Assembly: GCA_028704265.1 (NCBI GenBank)
Contig: JAQVLH010000090.1
Coordinates: 1 to 5,036, forward strand
DNA from: Candidatus Nanoarchaeia archaeon
GTDB lineage: Archaea > Nanobdellota > Nanobdellia > Tiddalikarchaeales > Tiddalikarchaeaceae
Reading direction: 5' to 3'
Length of the DNA: 5,036 nucleotides
Shown here: one piece after another, positions 1-4,185 of the stretch
How positions within the stretch are numbered: position 1 is the stretch's first letter
Layout of the letters: the number at the start of each line of letters is the position of its first letter
Position numbers and translations under genes: made by a program
The notes under the pieces: model-generated
Told to the model about the DNA's origin: nothing
The model's input: only the letters and a program-made list of their open reading frames with translations
Database searches by the model: none

Positions 1-84
1 TCAACAGAAGATATTGAAAAACAATATATCTGTGAAAAATATTCAAGCAATAGAATTATACCAAGCAAATTAAAAATTTTTTAA
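1..84 (+). CDS. C-terminal end of an unidentified protein (5' part outside window)
   Basis: Frame 1 is open from the first base for 27 codons and ends at TAA (82-84). The visible tail reads STEDIEKQYICEKYSSNRII then PSKLKIF. It is too short to assign to a family. Two things favour this frame over the others: the residue composition is ordinary for a soluble charged C-terminus, and its stop codon is the exact left end of a palindrome whose right end is the stop codon of the convergent regulator gene. A rival frame also stays open to a stop at about position 71-73, so the call is tentative. The 5' part lies left of the window. Confidence 0.42.
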   Translation, partial: STEDIEKQYICEKYSSNRIIPSKLKIF

Positions 85-105
85 AAAATAATGCATTATT
101 TTTTA
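82..105. terminator. 24-bp perfect palindrome, probable bidirectional terminator between convergent genes
   Basis: The left arm TAAAAAATAATG (82-93) is the exact reverse complement of the right arm CATTATTTTTTA (94-105). Each strand carries a T run leaving the palindrome, as expected for archaeal intrinsic termination at oligo-T; on the plus strand further T runs follow near 109-115. The TAA of the left gene (82-84) and the TAA of the regulator (103-105, minus strand) are its two outer triplets. Function is inferred from position and T-richness. Confidence 0.6.
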
Positions 106-825
106 TAATTTTTCAGCCTTGTTCCATAAGTCTTTAAGAATCTTTGACATAGCTTTTCCTAAATATTTGTTTTTTGCATGAATAGTTTTGAAATCATTAT
201 TTTCCTGAATTGATATTGTCACTAATTCTTCGTCGCTTACCATTATTCTTACATTTTCCAAAGGGTAATGTCTGAAGTTTATTCCTAAATTTTTTAATTC
301 GCTTATTCTTTTCATATCAGCTTTATTTTTATCTAATAATACAAATCTTTTATTCGGCTGCTGAGTTGCATATCTTTGGATTGCAGGAAACCATTTTTCT
401 AACTTAAAAGCCTCGCTTGTTGCGTAGAATTCATTCTTGTAATTAAAATGTTCAGCTAAGCATTTAGCAAAATTATGTTTGCCAGTTAATAATGTAATCT
501 CATAGTCAATTTTATTTGTCTTTTTAAATAATTCAGAGAAGGAATCAATCTCTTTCCTCAATACTTCAACTTCATTAGATTTTTCATCAAGCAAAGTGCT
601 GATTGAATTTTTAGGGCTTCTAGCTAAATATTTTTTAGGCTTGCCAGGAATTACTTCAATCATTCCTTTATTTTCTAAAACTTTTAACGAATCATAAATT
701 CTGCCAAAAGGAACTTCACTTTTGTCACTAAGACTGTAAGCACTCATAGGTCCTTCTTTTAAAAGAGCTATATATGAAAGGCATTCATATTTATTCAATC
801 CCAACTTTCTTAAAAAATCCATCAT
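103..825 (-). CDS. TrmB-family transcriptional regulator
   Basis: A 240-residue DNA-binding regulator. Residues about 4-70 form the TrmB winged helix: LRKLGLNKYE start, recognition segment VPFGRIYDSLKVLENKGMIE, then the wing GKPKKYLARSP. A charged helix (about 75-105) probably forms the dimer coiled coil. The C-terminal domain (about 106-240) ends in the LW-x-KA-type tail common in short TrmB proteins, but it is too short for the full sugar-binding domain of Thermococcales TrmB, so the ligand is unknown. An upstream TTG (847-849) is in frame but lies inside the promoter. I chose the ATG at 823-825 because TTTATAAA at 851-858 leaves 25 nt to it, fitting a leaderless transcript; the ATG at 820-822 is the alternative. 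A perfect inverted repeat directly abuts the start, suggesting autoregulation. It is divergent from the DUF932-like operon. The family is clear; the target is inferred. Confidence 0.88.
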   Translation of the reverse strand: MMDFLRKLGLNKYECLSYIALLKEGPMSAYSLSDKSEVPFGRIYDSLKVLENKGMIEVIPGKPKKYLARSPKNSISTLLDEKSNEVEVLRKEIDSFSELFKKTNKIDYEITLLTGKHNFAKCLAEHFNYKNEFYATSEAFKLEKWFPAIQRYATQQPNKRFVLLDKNKADMKRISELKNLGINFRHYPLENVRIMVSDEELVTISIQENNDFKTIHAKNKYLGKAMSKILKDLWNKAEKL

Positions 826-845
826 TACAACTATTTTTAGTTGTA
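826..845. promoter_or_regulatory. Perfect inverted repeat, candidate TrmB operator
   Basis: TACAACTA (826-833) and TAGTTGTA (838-845) are perfect 8-bp arms around TTTT. The site ends one base before the regulator's ATG and starts six bases from the TATA octamer. For the regulator it covers the expected transcription start (repression). For the plus-strand operon it lies upstream of TATA (activation). TrmB-family proteins are known to repress or activate according to this geometry. It differs from the published Thermococcales TrmB/TrmBL1 motifs as I recall them, so binding by this TrmB is an inference. Confidence 0.62.
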
Positions 846-850
846 GCAAG

Positions 851-858
851 TTTATAAA
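851..858. promoter_or_regulatory. Self-complementary TATA box shared by a divergent gene pair
   Basis: TTTATAAA is its own reverse complement. On the minus strand it is 25 nt from the regulator's ATG (leaderless transcript). On the plus strand it is 40 nt from the ATG at 899, predicting a leader of about 16 nt that contains the Shine-Dalgarno at 885-891. No second good TATA box is visible in the 73-bp gap, so one element may serve both directions, with orientation set by flanking BRE sequence. Confidence 0.6.
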
Positions 859-884
859 TATTATTTTTGCCCTTATTAATTTCT

Positions 885-891
885 AAGGTGA
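885..891 (+). promoter_or_regulatory. Shine-Dalgarno of the DUF932-like gene
   Basis: AAGGTGA, matching the AGGTGA part of the archaeal GGAGGTGAT consensus, lies 7 nt before the ATG at 899 and fixes that start. Confidence 0.65.
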
Positions 892-898
892 AAAAAAT

Positions 899-1780
899 AT
901 GAAATTTAAAAATTTAGATGAATTAATAAAATTCGAAGAAAAGATTGAATGGCATAATGCAAATTCAATAAACATAAATGACTATTCAATAGCAGGGGAT
1001 GCTTTGGCAAAATATGAAAGGCTAAAAAATGAAAAATATGTCGGAATTGTAGGAAACAAGATAGTTACAGCAGTGTCTGATCAATTTAGCCAAATAAGCG
1101 TAAAATATATTGCAGAAAAATGTGATAATCAATTCGGAACAGAATATTTGGAAAAAACTTACAAAGAAGGAATTATAAGAATTTATAATAAAGGGATAGA
1201 AAATGAATTCGGAAAATTAGCACCATTAGTAGTTTATCCAGCTAATTTAGGAAACATGGCAGTAAAAATAGGATTATATCATGATGCAAGAGTATGTTCA
1301 AATGGTATGATTTTAAGCGGAGGAAAAATCGGCCAAAGAATAATCCACAAATTGTCCGATTTTGACATTGAAAAAAAATTAACAGGAGTAAGCGAAAATT
1401 TAGGAACAATAGTTAACATGATAGATGCTTCGCATGATATTGAATTAAATCCGGGAGTTCAATTAGCAATGATAATAAACTCATTAGGTTCAAATGATAA
1501 ATTAATAAGCAAGGCTTTTGAGAAATATTCTCCTAAGAATAACTCTTTATGGGAAACAGTGCAAACAGTAACTTATGTTTCAACCCATGAAACAAGAGAT
1601 GGATATAATTATGCTATAAATGCAGGAGAATTAATAATAAATAAAGAAATAACACCAAGCGAGTTAGTAAATGCAGCAAGTTATGCTTATTCAAGACAAT
1701 TAAATGGAGAAAAGCTTCCAAACACAAACGAATTGCTAAGATTTGCAAGCGAAAAATTCAATGAGGCGATTGCCTTATGA
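899..1780 (+). CDS. DUF932-like protein, function unknown
   Basis: A soluble 293-residue protein without signal peptide or membrane segment. Its layout resembles DUF932 (phage/plasmid-like) proteins. An N-terminal part contains a 'current value' strand pair followed by VSDQFSQISVKYI (from about residue 59), recalling the VSDRY-type segment of that family. A central strand runs into ARVCSNGMILSGG (about 130-142), with the CxNG block typical of DUF932. A C-terminal helical part carries W218-E-T-V-Q-T-V-T-Y-V-S-T-H230, like the family's W-x(6-7)-T-x-x-x-TH signature. DUF932 proteins are common on plasmids and viruses and have no established activity. The gene has its own Shine-Dalgarno, is divergent from a TrmB regulator, and overlaps the next gene by ATGA, so the two are very likely co-translated. 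The assignment is from remembered motif spacing, not a profile search. Confidence 0.55.
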   Translation: MKFKNLDELIKFEEKIEWHNANSININDYSIAGDALAKYERLKNEKYVGIVGNKIVTAVSDQFSQISVKYIAEKCDNQFGTEYLEKTYKEGIIRIYNKGIENEFGKLAPLVVYPANLGNMAVKIGLYHDARVCSNGMILSGGKIGQRIIHKLSDFDIEKKLTGVSENLGTIVNMIDASHDIELNPGVQLAMIINSLGSNDKLISKAFEKYSPKNNSLWETVQTVTYVSTHETRDGYNYAINAGELIINKEITPSELVNAASYAYSRQLNGEKLPNTNELLRFASEKFNEAIAL

Positions 1781-2076
1781 ATTTCACAAAAGAAAAAGTG
1801 CTATTTTTGAATGATTTATTGAATGATGTAAGGGAAGAAAAAGATGATGTTATTAGGATAATCAAAGGGTTTTGTCCAAAAAAAATAACAGAATGCGACC
1901 CAAACATTGAATCAAGTCCTGATGCAAAAAATTGTGAATATTTTACATTATGCAATGTTTTATGCAGCTATTCATTAATGAATGATGAAGAAAGAGAAGA
2001 AATAGATGAAAATTTTGAAGAATTATATTCTGCAATCAAAAGAAGAAACAAAGGCAATGATGCAATGTATATGTAA
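1777..2076 (+). CDS. Small cysteine-containing protein, second gene of the DUF932-like operon
   Basis: A 99-residue acidic soluble protein that I do not recognise. It has no membrane segment. Helices at both ends (about 4-30 and 69-92) flank a middle with five cysteines: C33, C40, C53, C59 and C63, in the patterns C-x6-C and C-x5-C-x3-C. The spacing suggests a structural zinc or an Fe-S cluster, but matches no named motif I know. Its ATG overlaps the TGA of the DUF932-like gene (ATGA, 1777-1780), and GAGGCGAT (1763-1770) six bases upstream is a good Shine-Dalgarno within the preceding coding region. This tight coupling suggests the two products work together. No terminator-like hairpin follows the TAA; the next gene begins after 36 bp with its own TATA-like element. 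Confidence 0.75.
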   Translation: MNFTKEKVLFLNDLLNDVREEKDDVIRIIKGFCPKKITECDPNIESSPDAKNCEYFTLCNVLCSYSLMNDEEREEIDENFEELYSAIKRRNKGNDAMYM

Positions 2077-2079
2077 AAC

Positions 2080-2087
2080 TTTATTAA
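2080..2087 (+). promoter_or_regulatory. TATA-like element of the small membrane-protein operon
   Basis: TTTATTAA, one base from the TTTATAAA octamer used elsewhere in the window, stands 25 nt before the ATG at 2113, the same spacing as the leaderless promoters of trmB and trpS. Similar AT-rich words are common here, so spacing carries most of the weight. Confidence 0.45.
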
Positions 2088-2112
2088 TTATTATTTATTT
2101 TAATTCATTATT

Positions 2113-2310
2113 ATGAATTTAAATAAAGGTAATTTTTTTTTAATATTTTTTATAATTTTAATGTCATTTGAATTTTTAGCATTAATATCTTTTGTTATTT
2201 CAAAGCAAGTATGGATAAATAATTTAGAATTAAATGATTATAAATTTTTTATGCTTGAAATAATAACTTTTGGATTCATCTCATATTATTGGGTAGGTAA
2301 GAAAAAATGA
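2113..2310 (+). CDS. Small membrane protein, two transmembrane helices
   Basis: A 65-residue protein of unknown family. Helix 1 spans about residues 7-29 (FFLIFFIILM core) and helix 2 about 43-61, with a short loop holding K31, E39 and D42 and a C-terminal GKKK tail. K5 and the tail place both ends in the cytoplasm by the positive-inside rule. No Shine-Dalgarno precedes the ATG; the TATA-like element 25 nt upstream fits a leaderless message. Its TGA overlaps the ATG of the next membrane-protein gene, a translationally coupled arrangement that supports both short genes being real. No catalytic motif is visible. Confidence 0.65.
   Translation: MNLNKGNFFLIFFIILMSFEFLALISFVISKQVWINNLELNDYKFFMLEIITFGFISYYWVGKKK
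2294..2300 (+). promoter_or_regulatory. Shine-Dalgarno for the 93-aa membrane protein
   Basis: TAGGTAA, inside the end of the upstream gene, lies six bases before the ATG at 2307 and supports that start within the ATGA overlap. Confidence 0.5.
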
Positions 2311-2588
2311 TAATTTTTATTTTAGGTATATTTGATATTTTAGCTGCAATTTTTTGCATTTTTAATTTTAATGTTAATATTTCAATGATTTTTGCTTCAA
2401 TATTAATTTTCAAAGGATTATACACATTAATAATGACTGCTAATATTTTTGATATTTTAGGATTAATTGATGTAATTGCTTCAGCAGTTTTTTTTATAAA
2501 TTTAATCGGAATTCCAATGGGTTTTTTTTTAAATTTTGCTTTTATAATGGTTTTTTTAAAAGGAGCTTCAAGTTTTATTAAATTATAA
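2307..2588 (+). CDS. Small four-helix membrane protein with an internal duplication
   Basis: A 93-residue, almost entirely hydrophobic protein of unrecognised family with about four membrane segments (near 2-20, 26-43, 47-66, 70-90). The halves resemble each other: ILGIFDILAAIFCIFN (5-20) against ILGLIDVIASAVFFIN (50-65), and later FKGL (35-38) against LKGA (84-87). Each half is a helical hairpin with one aspartate (D10, D55) buried in its first helix and a KG after its second. This looks like an ancient tandem duplication of a two-helix unit. The two intramembrane acids could bind an ion or pair between helices, but nothing shows a function. The ATG overlaps the stop of the 65-aa membrane-protein gene, so the two probably form one operon and possibly one complex. 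Confidence 0.68.
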   Translation: MIIFILGIFDILAAIFCIFNFNVNISMIFASILIFKGLYTLIMTANIFDILGLIDVIASAVFFINLIGIPMGFFLNFAFIMVFLKGASSFIKL

Positions 2589-2668
2589 ATGTTAATTATT
2601 GATCTGACAAAATATAGGTTCATAATTAAAAAAAAATATTAGTTTAATTTTTATTATGTCCAAAAAGC

Positions 2669-2676
2669 TTTATAAA
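2669..2676 (+). promoter_or_regulatory. TATA box of the lipoprotein gene
   Basis: TTTATAAA, identical to the octamers at 851 and 4201, ends 22 nt before the ATG at 2699. This predicts a transcript starting at or next to the start codon and excludes the earlier ATG at 2691, which meets a stop after two codons. Confidence 0.65.
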
Positions 2677-2698
2677 AAATTAATTAATTTATGGATTA

Positions 2699-3199
2699 AT
2701 GAAAAATACATTAATATCAATAATACTTGTAGTGCTTATATTAGGATGCACTTCAAATAATTCCATTCAGGATTCAAATGAGCAAGAATTAACTAATATA
2801 GATTTTGAAATACTTCCATTTCAAGGGCTTGAATATAATGGGCAATCAGGAGACTATGAGGCATTTTATGCATTTAATGATTCATCTTATGCGATTTATG
2901 TTGAAAATTATATTTATTCAGCATTTAGTTTTGAAAATGCGATGCAAATTTTTAGAGAAAAATTTGAGGGATATGAAAATTTTGCCTGCGAAGAGGTTTC
3001 TTCAAATGGCTGGCTTACAAATGCTCAAATTTTTGAATGCACTTATTATTCAATTAATGAAAATGCTTCATATAAATCAGCGGTTTTTTACAAAAATAAT
3101 GAATTCATACATACAATGCTTTCAGTTTGGGGACAATCATTAAATAATTATGAAACAATTTTTGACGAATTTAACCAGAAAGCAATAAATTGGGGTTAA
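2699..3199 (+). CDS. Predicted secreted lipoprotein, unknown family
   Basis: A 166-residue protein with a lipoprotein signal peptide: MKN, hydrophobic core about 4-15, lipobox I14-L15-G16-C17, then a polar Ser/Asn/Glu linker (18-33). The mature domain (about 34-166) is acidic and rich in aromatic residues, and alternates predicted strands with one helix (FENAMQIFREKFEGYENF, 78-95). Two cysteines, C97 and C114, flank a hairpin-like segment with GWL and could form a disulfide outside the cell. I recognise no enzymatic motif; similar short lipoproteins of unknown role are frequent in small archaeal genomes. The gene has its own TATA box with leaderless spacing and ends before a T10 run, so it is probably transcribed alone. 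The signal peptide is clear, the function unknown. Confidence 0.78.
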   Translation: MKNTLISIILVVLILGCTSNNSIQDSNEQELTNIDFEILPFQGLEYNGQSGDYEAFYAFNDSSYAIYVENYIYSAFSFENAMQIFREKFEGYENFACEEVSSNGWLTNAQIFECTYYSINENASYKSAVFYKNNEFIHTMLSVWGQSLNNYETIFDEFNQKAINWG

Positions 3200-3207
3200 A
3201 ATTAAAA

Positions 3208-3217
3208 TTTTTTTTTT
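3208..3217 (+). terminator. Oligo-T terminator after the lipoprotein gene
   Basis: An uninterrupted run of ten T begins 8 bases after the TAA, the strongest simple oligo-T signal on this strand and typical of archaeal intrinsic termination. No stable stem precedes it. Confidence 0.6.
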
Positions 3218-3252
3218 ATTTAAACCTAATATAAAATGAATGTATACAAATA

Positions 3253-3260
3253 AATTTAAA
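3253..3260 (+). promoter_or_regulatory. Candidate TATA box for tRNA-Thr
   Basis: AATTTAAA lies 28 nt before the first tRNA base, predicting transcription starting a few bases upstream of the mature 5' end. The region is AT-rich, so the exact position is uncertain. Confidence 0.4.
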
Positions 3261-3288
3261 AACAATAGAATATCTAATTTTATTTACC

Positions 3289-3360
3289 GCTTCAGTAGCT
3301 CAGGAGTAGAGCGCTTGCCTTGTAAGCAAGAGGCCGTGAGTGCGATTCTCACCTGAAGCT
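3289..3360 (+). tRNA. tRNA-Thr (anticodon UGU), no intron, no encoded CCA
   Basis: A full cloverleaf is visible. The acceptor GCTTCAG (3289-3295) pairs with CTGAAGC (3353-3359), the D stem is GCTC/GAGC, the anticodon stem CTTGC/GCAAG encloses CTTGTAA with TGT at 3321-3323, the variable loop is AGGCC, and the T stem is GTGAG/CTCAC. TGT reads threonine ACA. The discriminator is T73, and G1-C72 and C2-G71 are present, matching known archaeal threonine identity elements. CCA is not encoded; T residues follow at once. The elbow is odd: the D loop AGGAGTA places A where G18 is expected, and the T loop TGCGATT has G at position 55 instead of the nearly universal Psi55, while G19-C56, U54-A58 and G15-C48 are kept. 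All stems are perfect, so the gene looks functional. Confidence 0.95.
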
Positions 3361-3365
3361 TTTTT
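3360..3365 (+). terminator. T6 terminator of tRNA-Thr
   Basis: Six consecutive T start at the discriminator base, a usual end signal for an archaeal tRNA transcript. Confidence 0.5.
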
Positions 3366-3383
3366 ATATTTTTATAAAAATAT
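3366..3383. terminator. 18-bp palindrome at the tRNA / YdjM-like convergent junction
   Basis: ATATTTTTA (3366-3374) is followed by its exact reverse complement TAAAAATAT (3375-3383). It contains the stop codon of the minus-strand gene and gives T5 runs on both strands, so it may stop transcription from both sides. It is pure A/T, so chance is possible. Confidence 0.4.
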
Positions 3384-3800
3384 TAATATCATGCATATTA
3401 CAAATAATATTACTTCAATTAAAATTAATAATTTTCTTGATTTAAAACTATAAAATACATGCTTAATCAATCTTATCAAAAAAAAATCATTTTCAGATTT
3501 TCTTTCTTCATTTTTTAATTTTATGCCAAAAGTTTTTTTATCAAAAGGAGTAAATCTTATTCCTCCAGTAAAAAAATCAGCAATAAAATGCGACAAAACA
3601 GCAATCCAATAAGGATGGAAAAATATTGTCCAAAAAAATGTTAAAACTGTATGATACCATGACTGAATTCTGTGCTTTTTATAAAAAGGCCATGAAGCAT
3701 CAGGAAGAATTGAACAAAACAAAAAAAGCAGCAAATTTGCTTTAAGATTGAATACTTCATAGATTATGAATGCAATCATTATATGGGCGGTTAAAAACAT
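3372..3800 (-). CDS. YdjM-like (DUF457) membrane-bound metal-dependent hydrolase
   Basis: A 142-residue integral membrane protein with the conserved polar pattern of the YdjM/DUF457 family: H6 near the N-terminus, then S30-I-L-P33-D34, K42-H43-R44 followed by H50 (HR-x-x-x-W-Y-H), and S70-H71-F-x-A-D75 followed by T78-G79-G80. These histidines and aspartates at helix ends are thought to bind a metal in this family; the substrate is unknown in general (bacterial YdjM is LexA-regulated, with no proven reaction). Membrane segments lie near 5-32, 52-77 and 121-141, with a basic cytoplasmic stretch around 88-120. The family's N-terminal H6 argues for the ATG at 3798-3800 rather than the later M8. 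No Shine-Dalgarno is present; TTATTAAT on the minus strand (3826-3833) is 25 nt upstream, fitting a leaderless message. It faces the tRNA gene and is divergent from the 47-aa gene. Confidence 0.82.
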   Translation of the reverse strand: MFLTAHIMIAFIIYEVFNLKANLLLFLFCSILPDASWPFYKKHRIQSWYHTVLTFFWTIFFHPYWIAVLSHFIADFFTGGIRFTPFDKKTFGIKLKNEERKSENDFFLIRLIKHVFYSFKSRKLLILIEVILFVICMILIFL

Positions 3801-3825
3801 ATTAAGTTTAGTTTAATATTCTTCT

Positions 3826-3833
3826 ATTAATAA
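3826..3833 (-). promoter_or_regulatory. TATA-like element of the YdjM-like gene
   Basis: Read on the minus strand it is TTATTAAT, ending 25 nt before the ATG, the spacing seen at the other leaderless genes here. The base match is weaker than TTTATAAA. Confidence 0.4.
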
Positions 3834-3835
3834 TA

Positions 3836-3855
3836 ATTTCTTTTTTTAAAGAAAT
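3836..3855. repeat. 8+4+8 inverted repeat in the divergent promoter region
   Basis: ATTTCTTT (3836-3843) and AAAGAAAT (3848-3855) are perfect arms around TTTT, directly between the TATA-like elements of the YdjM-like gene and the 47-aa gene. The geometry equals that of the repeat at 826-845, but the arm sequence differs and is of low complexity, so a regulatory role is only possible. Confidence 0.35.
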
Positions 3856-3856
3856 C

Positions 3857-3864
3857 TTTTTAAA
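3857..3864 (+). promoter_or_regulatory. Candidate TATA box of the 47-aa membrane protein
   Basis: TTTTTAAA predicts a start near 3888 and a leader of about 40 nt that includes the strong Shine-Dalgarno at 3912-3919. Confidence 0.4.
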
Positions 3865-3911
3865 TGATTCGCATCTTTTTTTATTCTTCAAAGAAAAAAA
3901 AATATAATTTT

Positions 3912-3919
3912 GGGAGGTG
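3912..3919 (+). promoter_or_regulatory. Very strong Shine-Dalgarno deciding a short gene's start
   Basis: GGGAGGTG matches seven consecutive bases of the archaeal GGAGGTGAT consensus, nine bases before the ATG at 3929. It is the longest such match in the window, and the surrounding DNA is nearly pure A/T, so it stands out clearly. Confidence 0.75.
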
Positions 3920-3928
3920 TAATAAATT

Positions 3929-4072
3929 ATGAAACTAATAGATTTGATAATAGTAAGCGTTTTAGTAGTAGCTTATGGATTAATTATGGTTTCACTAACC
4001 CAATCGGGCCAAGTTTTTTACCTGAATAACTCTTCAATGGGTGCATTCAGCAGTTTTACTGTTTTACCTTAA
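3929..4072 (+). CDS. 47-aa single-pass membrane protein, unknown function
   Basis: The frame ATG (3929) to TAA (4070-4072) encodes a protein starting MKLIDLIIVSVLVVAYGLIM and ending in SSFTVLP. One hydrophobic helix covers about residues 3-23. The N-terminus holds the only charged residues (K2, D5), and the 24-residue tail is polar, uncharged and aromatic (VFYLNNSSMGAFSSF). The positive-inside rule puts the tail outside the cell. The gene is short, but the exceptional Shine-Dalgarno, spacing of nine bases, a base composition richer in G/C than its flanks, and a terminator-like hairpin right after it argue that it is expressed. It has neither a clear lipobox nor a class III (pilin) cleavage site. 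It stands alone, divergent from the YdjM-like gene. It could be a small subunit or regulator of a membrane complex; there is no direct evidence. Confidence 0.68.
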   Translation: MKLIDLIIVSVLVVAYGLIMVSLTQSGQVFYLNNSSMGAFSSFTVLP

Positions 4073-4093
4073 AAAAACTGTTAATACGGCAAG

Positions 4094-4127
4094 AATTATA
4101 AAAATTAATAATTTTTTTATAATTTTT
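4094..4127 (+). terminator. Hairpin plus T run after the 47-aa gene
   Basis: AATTATAAAAA (4094-4104) and TTTTTATAATT (4114-4124) can form an 11-bp A/U stem with a 9-nt loop, followed by T to 4127 and a longer T run near 4136-4144. It lies about 20 bases after the stop codon and before the trpS promoter. The stem is weak; the T runs probably do most of the work. Confidence 0.5.
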
Positions 4128-4185
4128 GCTAAATATTTTTTTTTAAAAAATTTTTTCCAAATTAAGAGATTTATTATTAAAAAAA

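Noticed and set aside
826..849. N-terminal extension of the TrmB protein from TTG at 847.
   Set aside because: The extra eight codons are read through the perfect inverted repeat, and the TTG is only 1 nt from the TATA box; the ATG at 823-825 has the right promoter spacing.
1758..1955. Minus-strand 65-codon open frame.
   Set aside because: It is antisense to the operon's second gene and DUF932-like end, which have coupled starts and Shine-Dalgarno support.
2276..2623. Minus-strand 115-codon open frame rich in Lys and Ile.
   Set aside because: It is the mirror of the AT-rich membrane-protein gene; its low-complexity K/I composition is the typical antisense shadow of hydrophobic coding sequence.
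2589..2668. Possible small RNA or gene in the 110-bp gap before the lipoprotein gene.
   Set aside because: No open frame with a ribosome site and no GC-rich folded block are visible; only A/T runs and the promoter occur there.
2805..3143. 112-codon plus-strand frame inside the lipoprotein gene.
   Set aside because: It overlaps entirely with the lipoprotein, which has a signal peptide, lipobox and promoter; the alternative frame has no ribosome site or recognisable protein character.
3864..3932. A 22-codon frame (MIRIFFYSSKKKKYNFGRCN...) whose TGA overlaps the ATG of the 47-aa gene as ATGA, looking like a leader peptide.
   Set aside because: It has no Shine-Dalgarno, its ATG overlaps the probable TATA box, and the lysine run comes from an A tract. 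Overlap with the next ATG is most likely chance.
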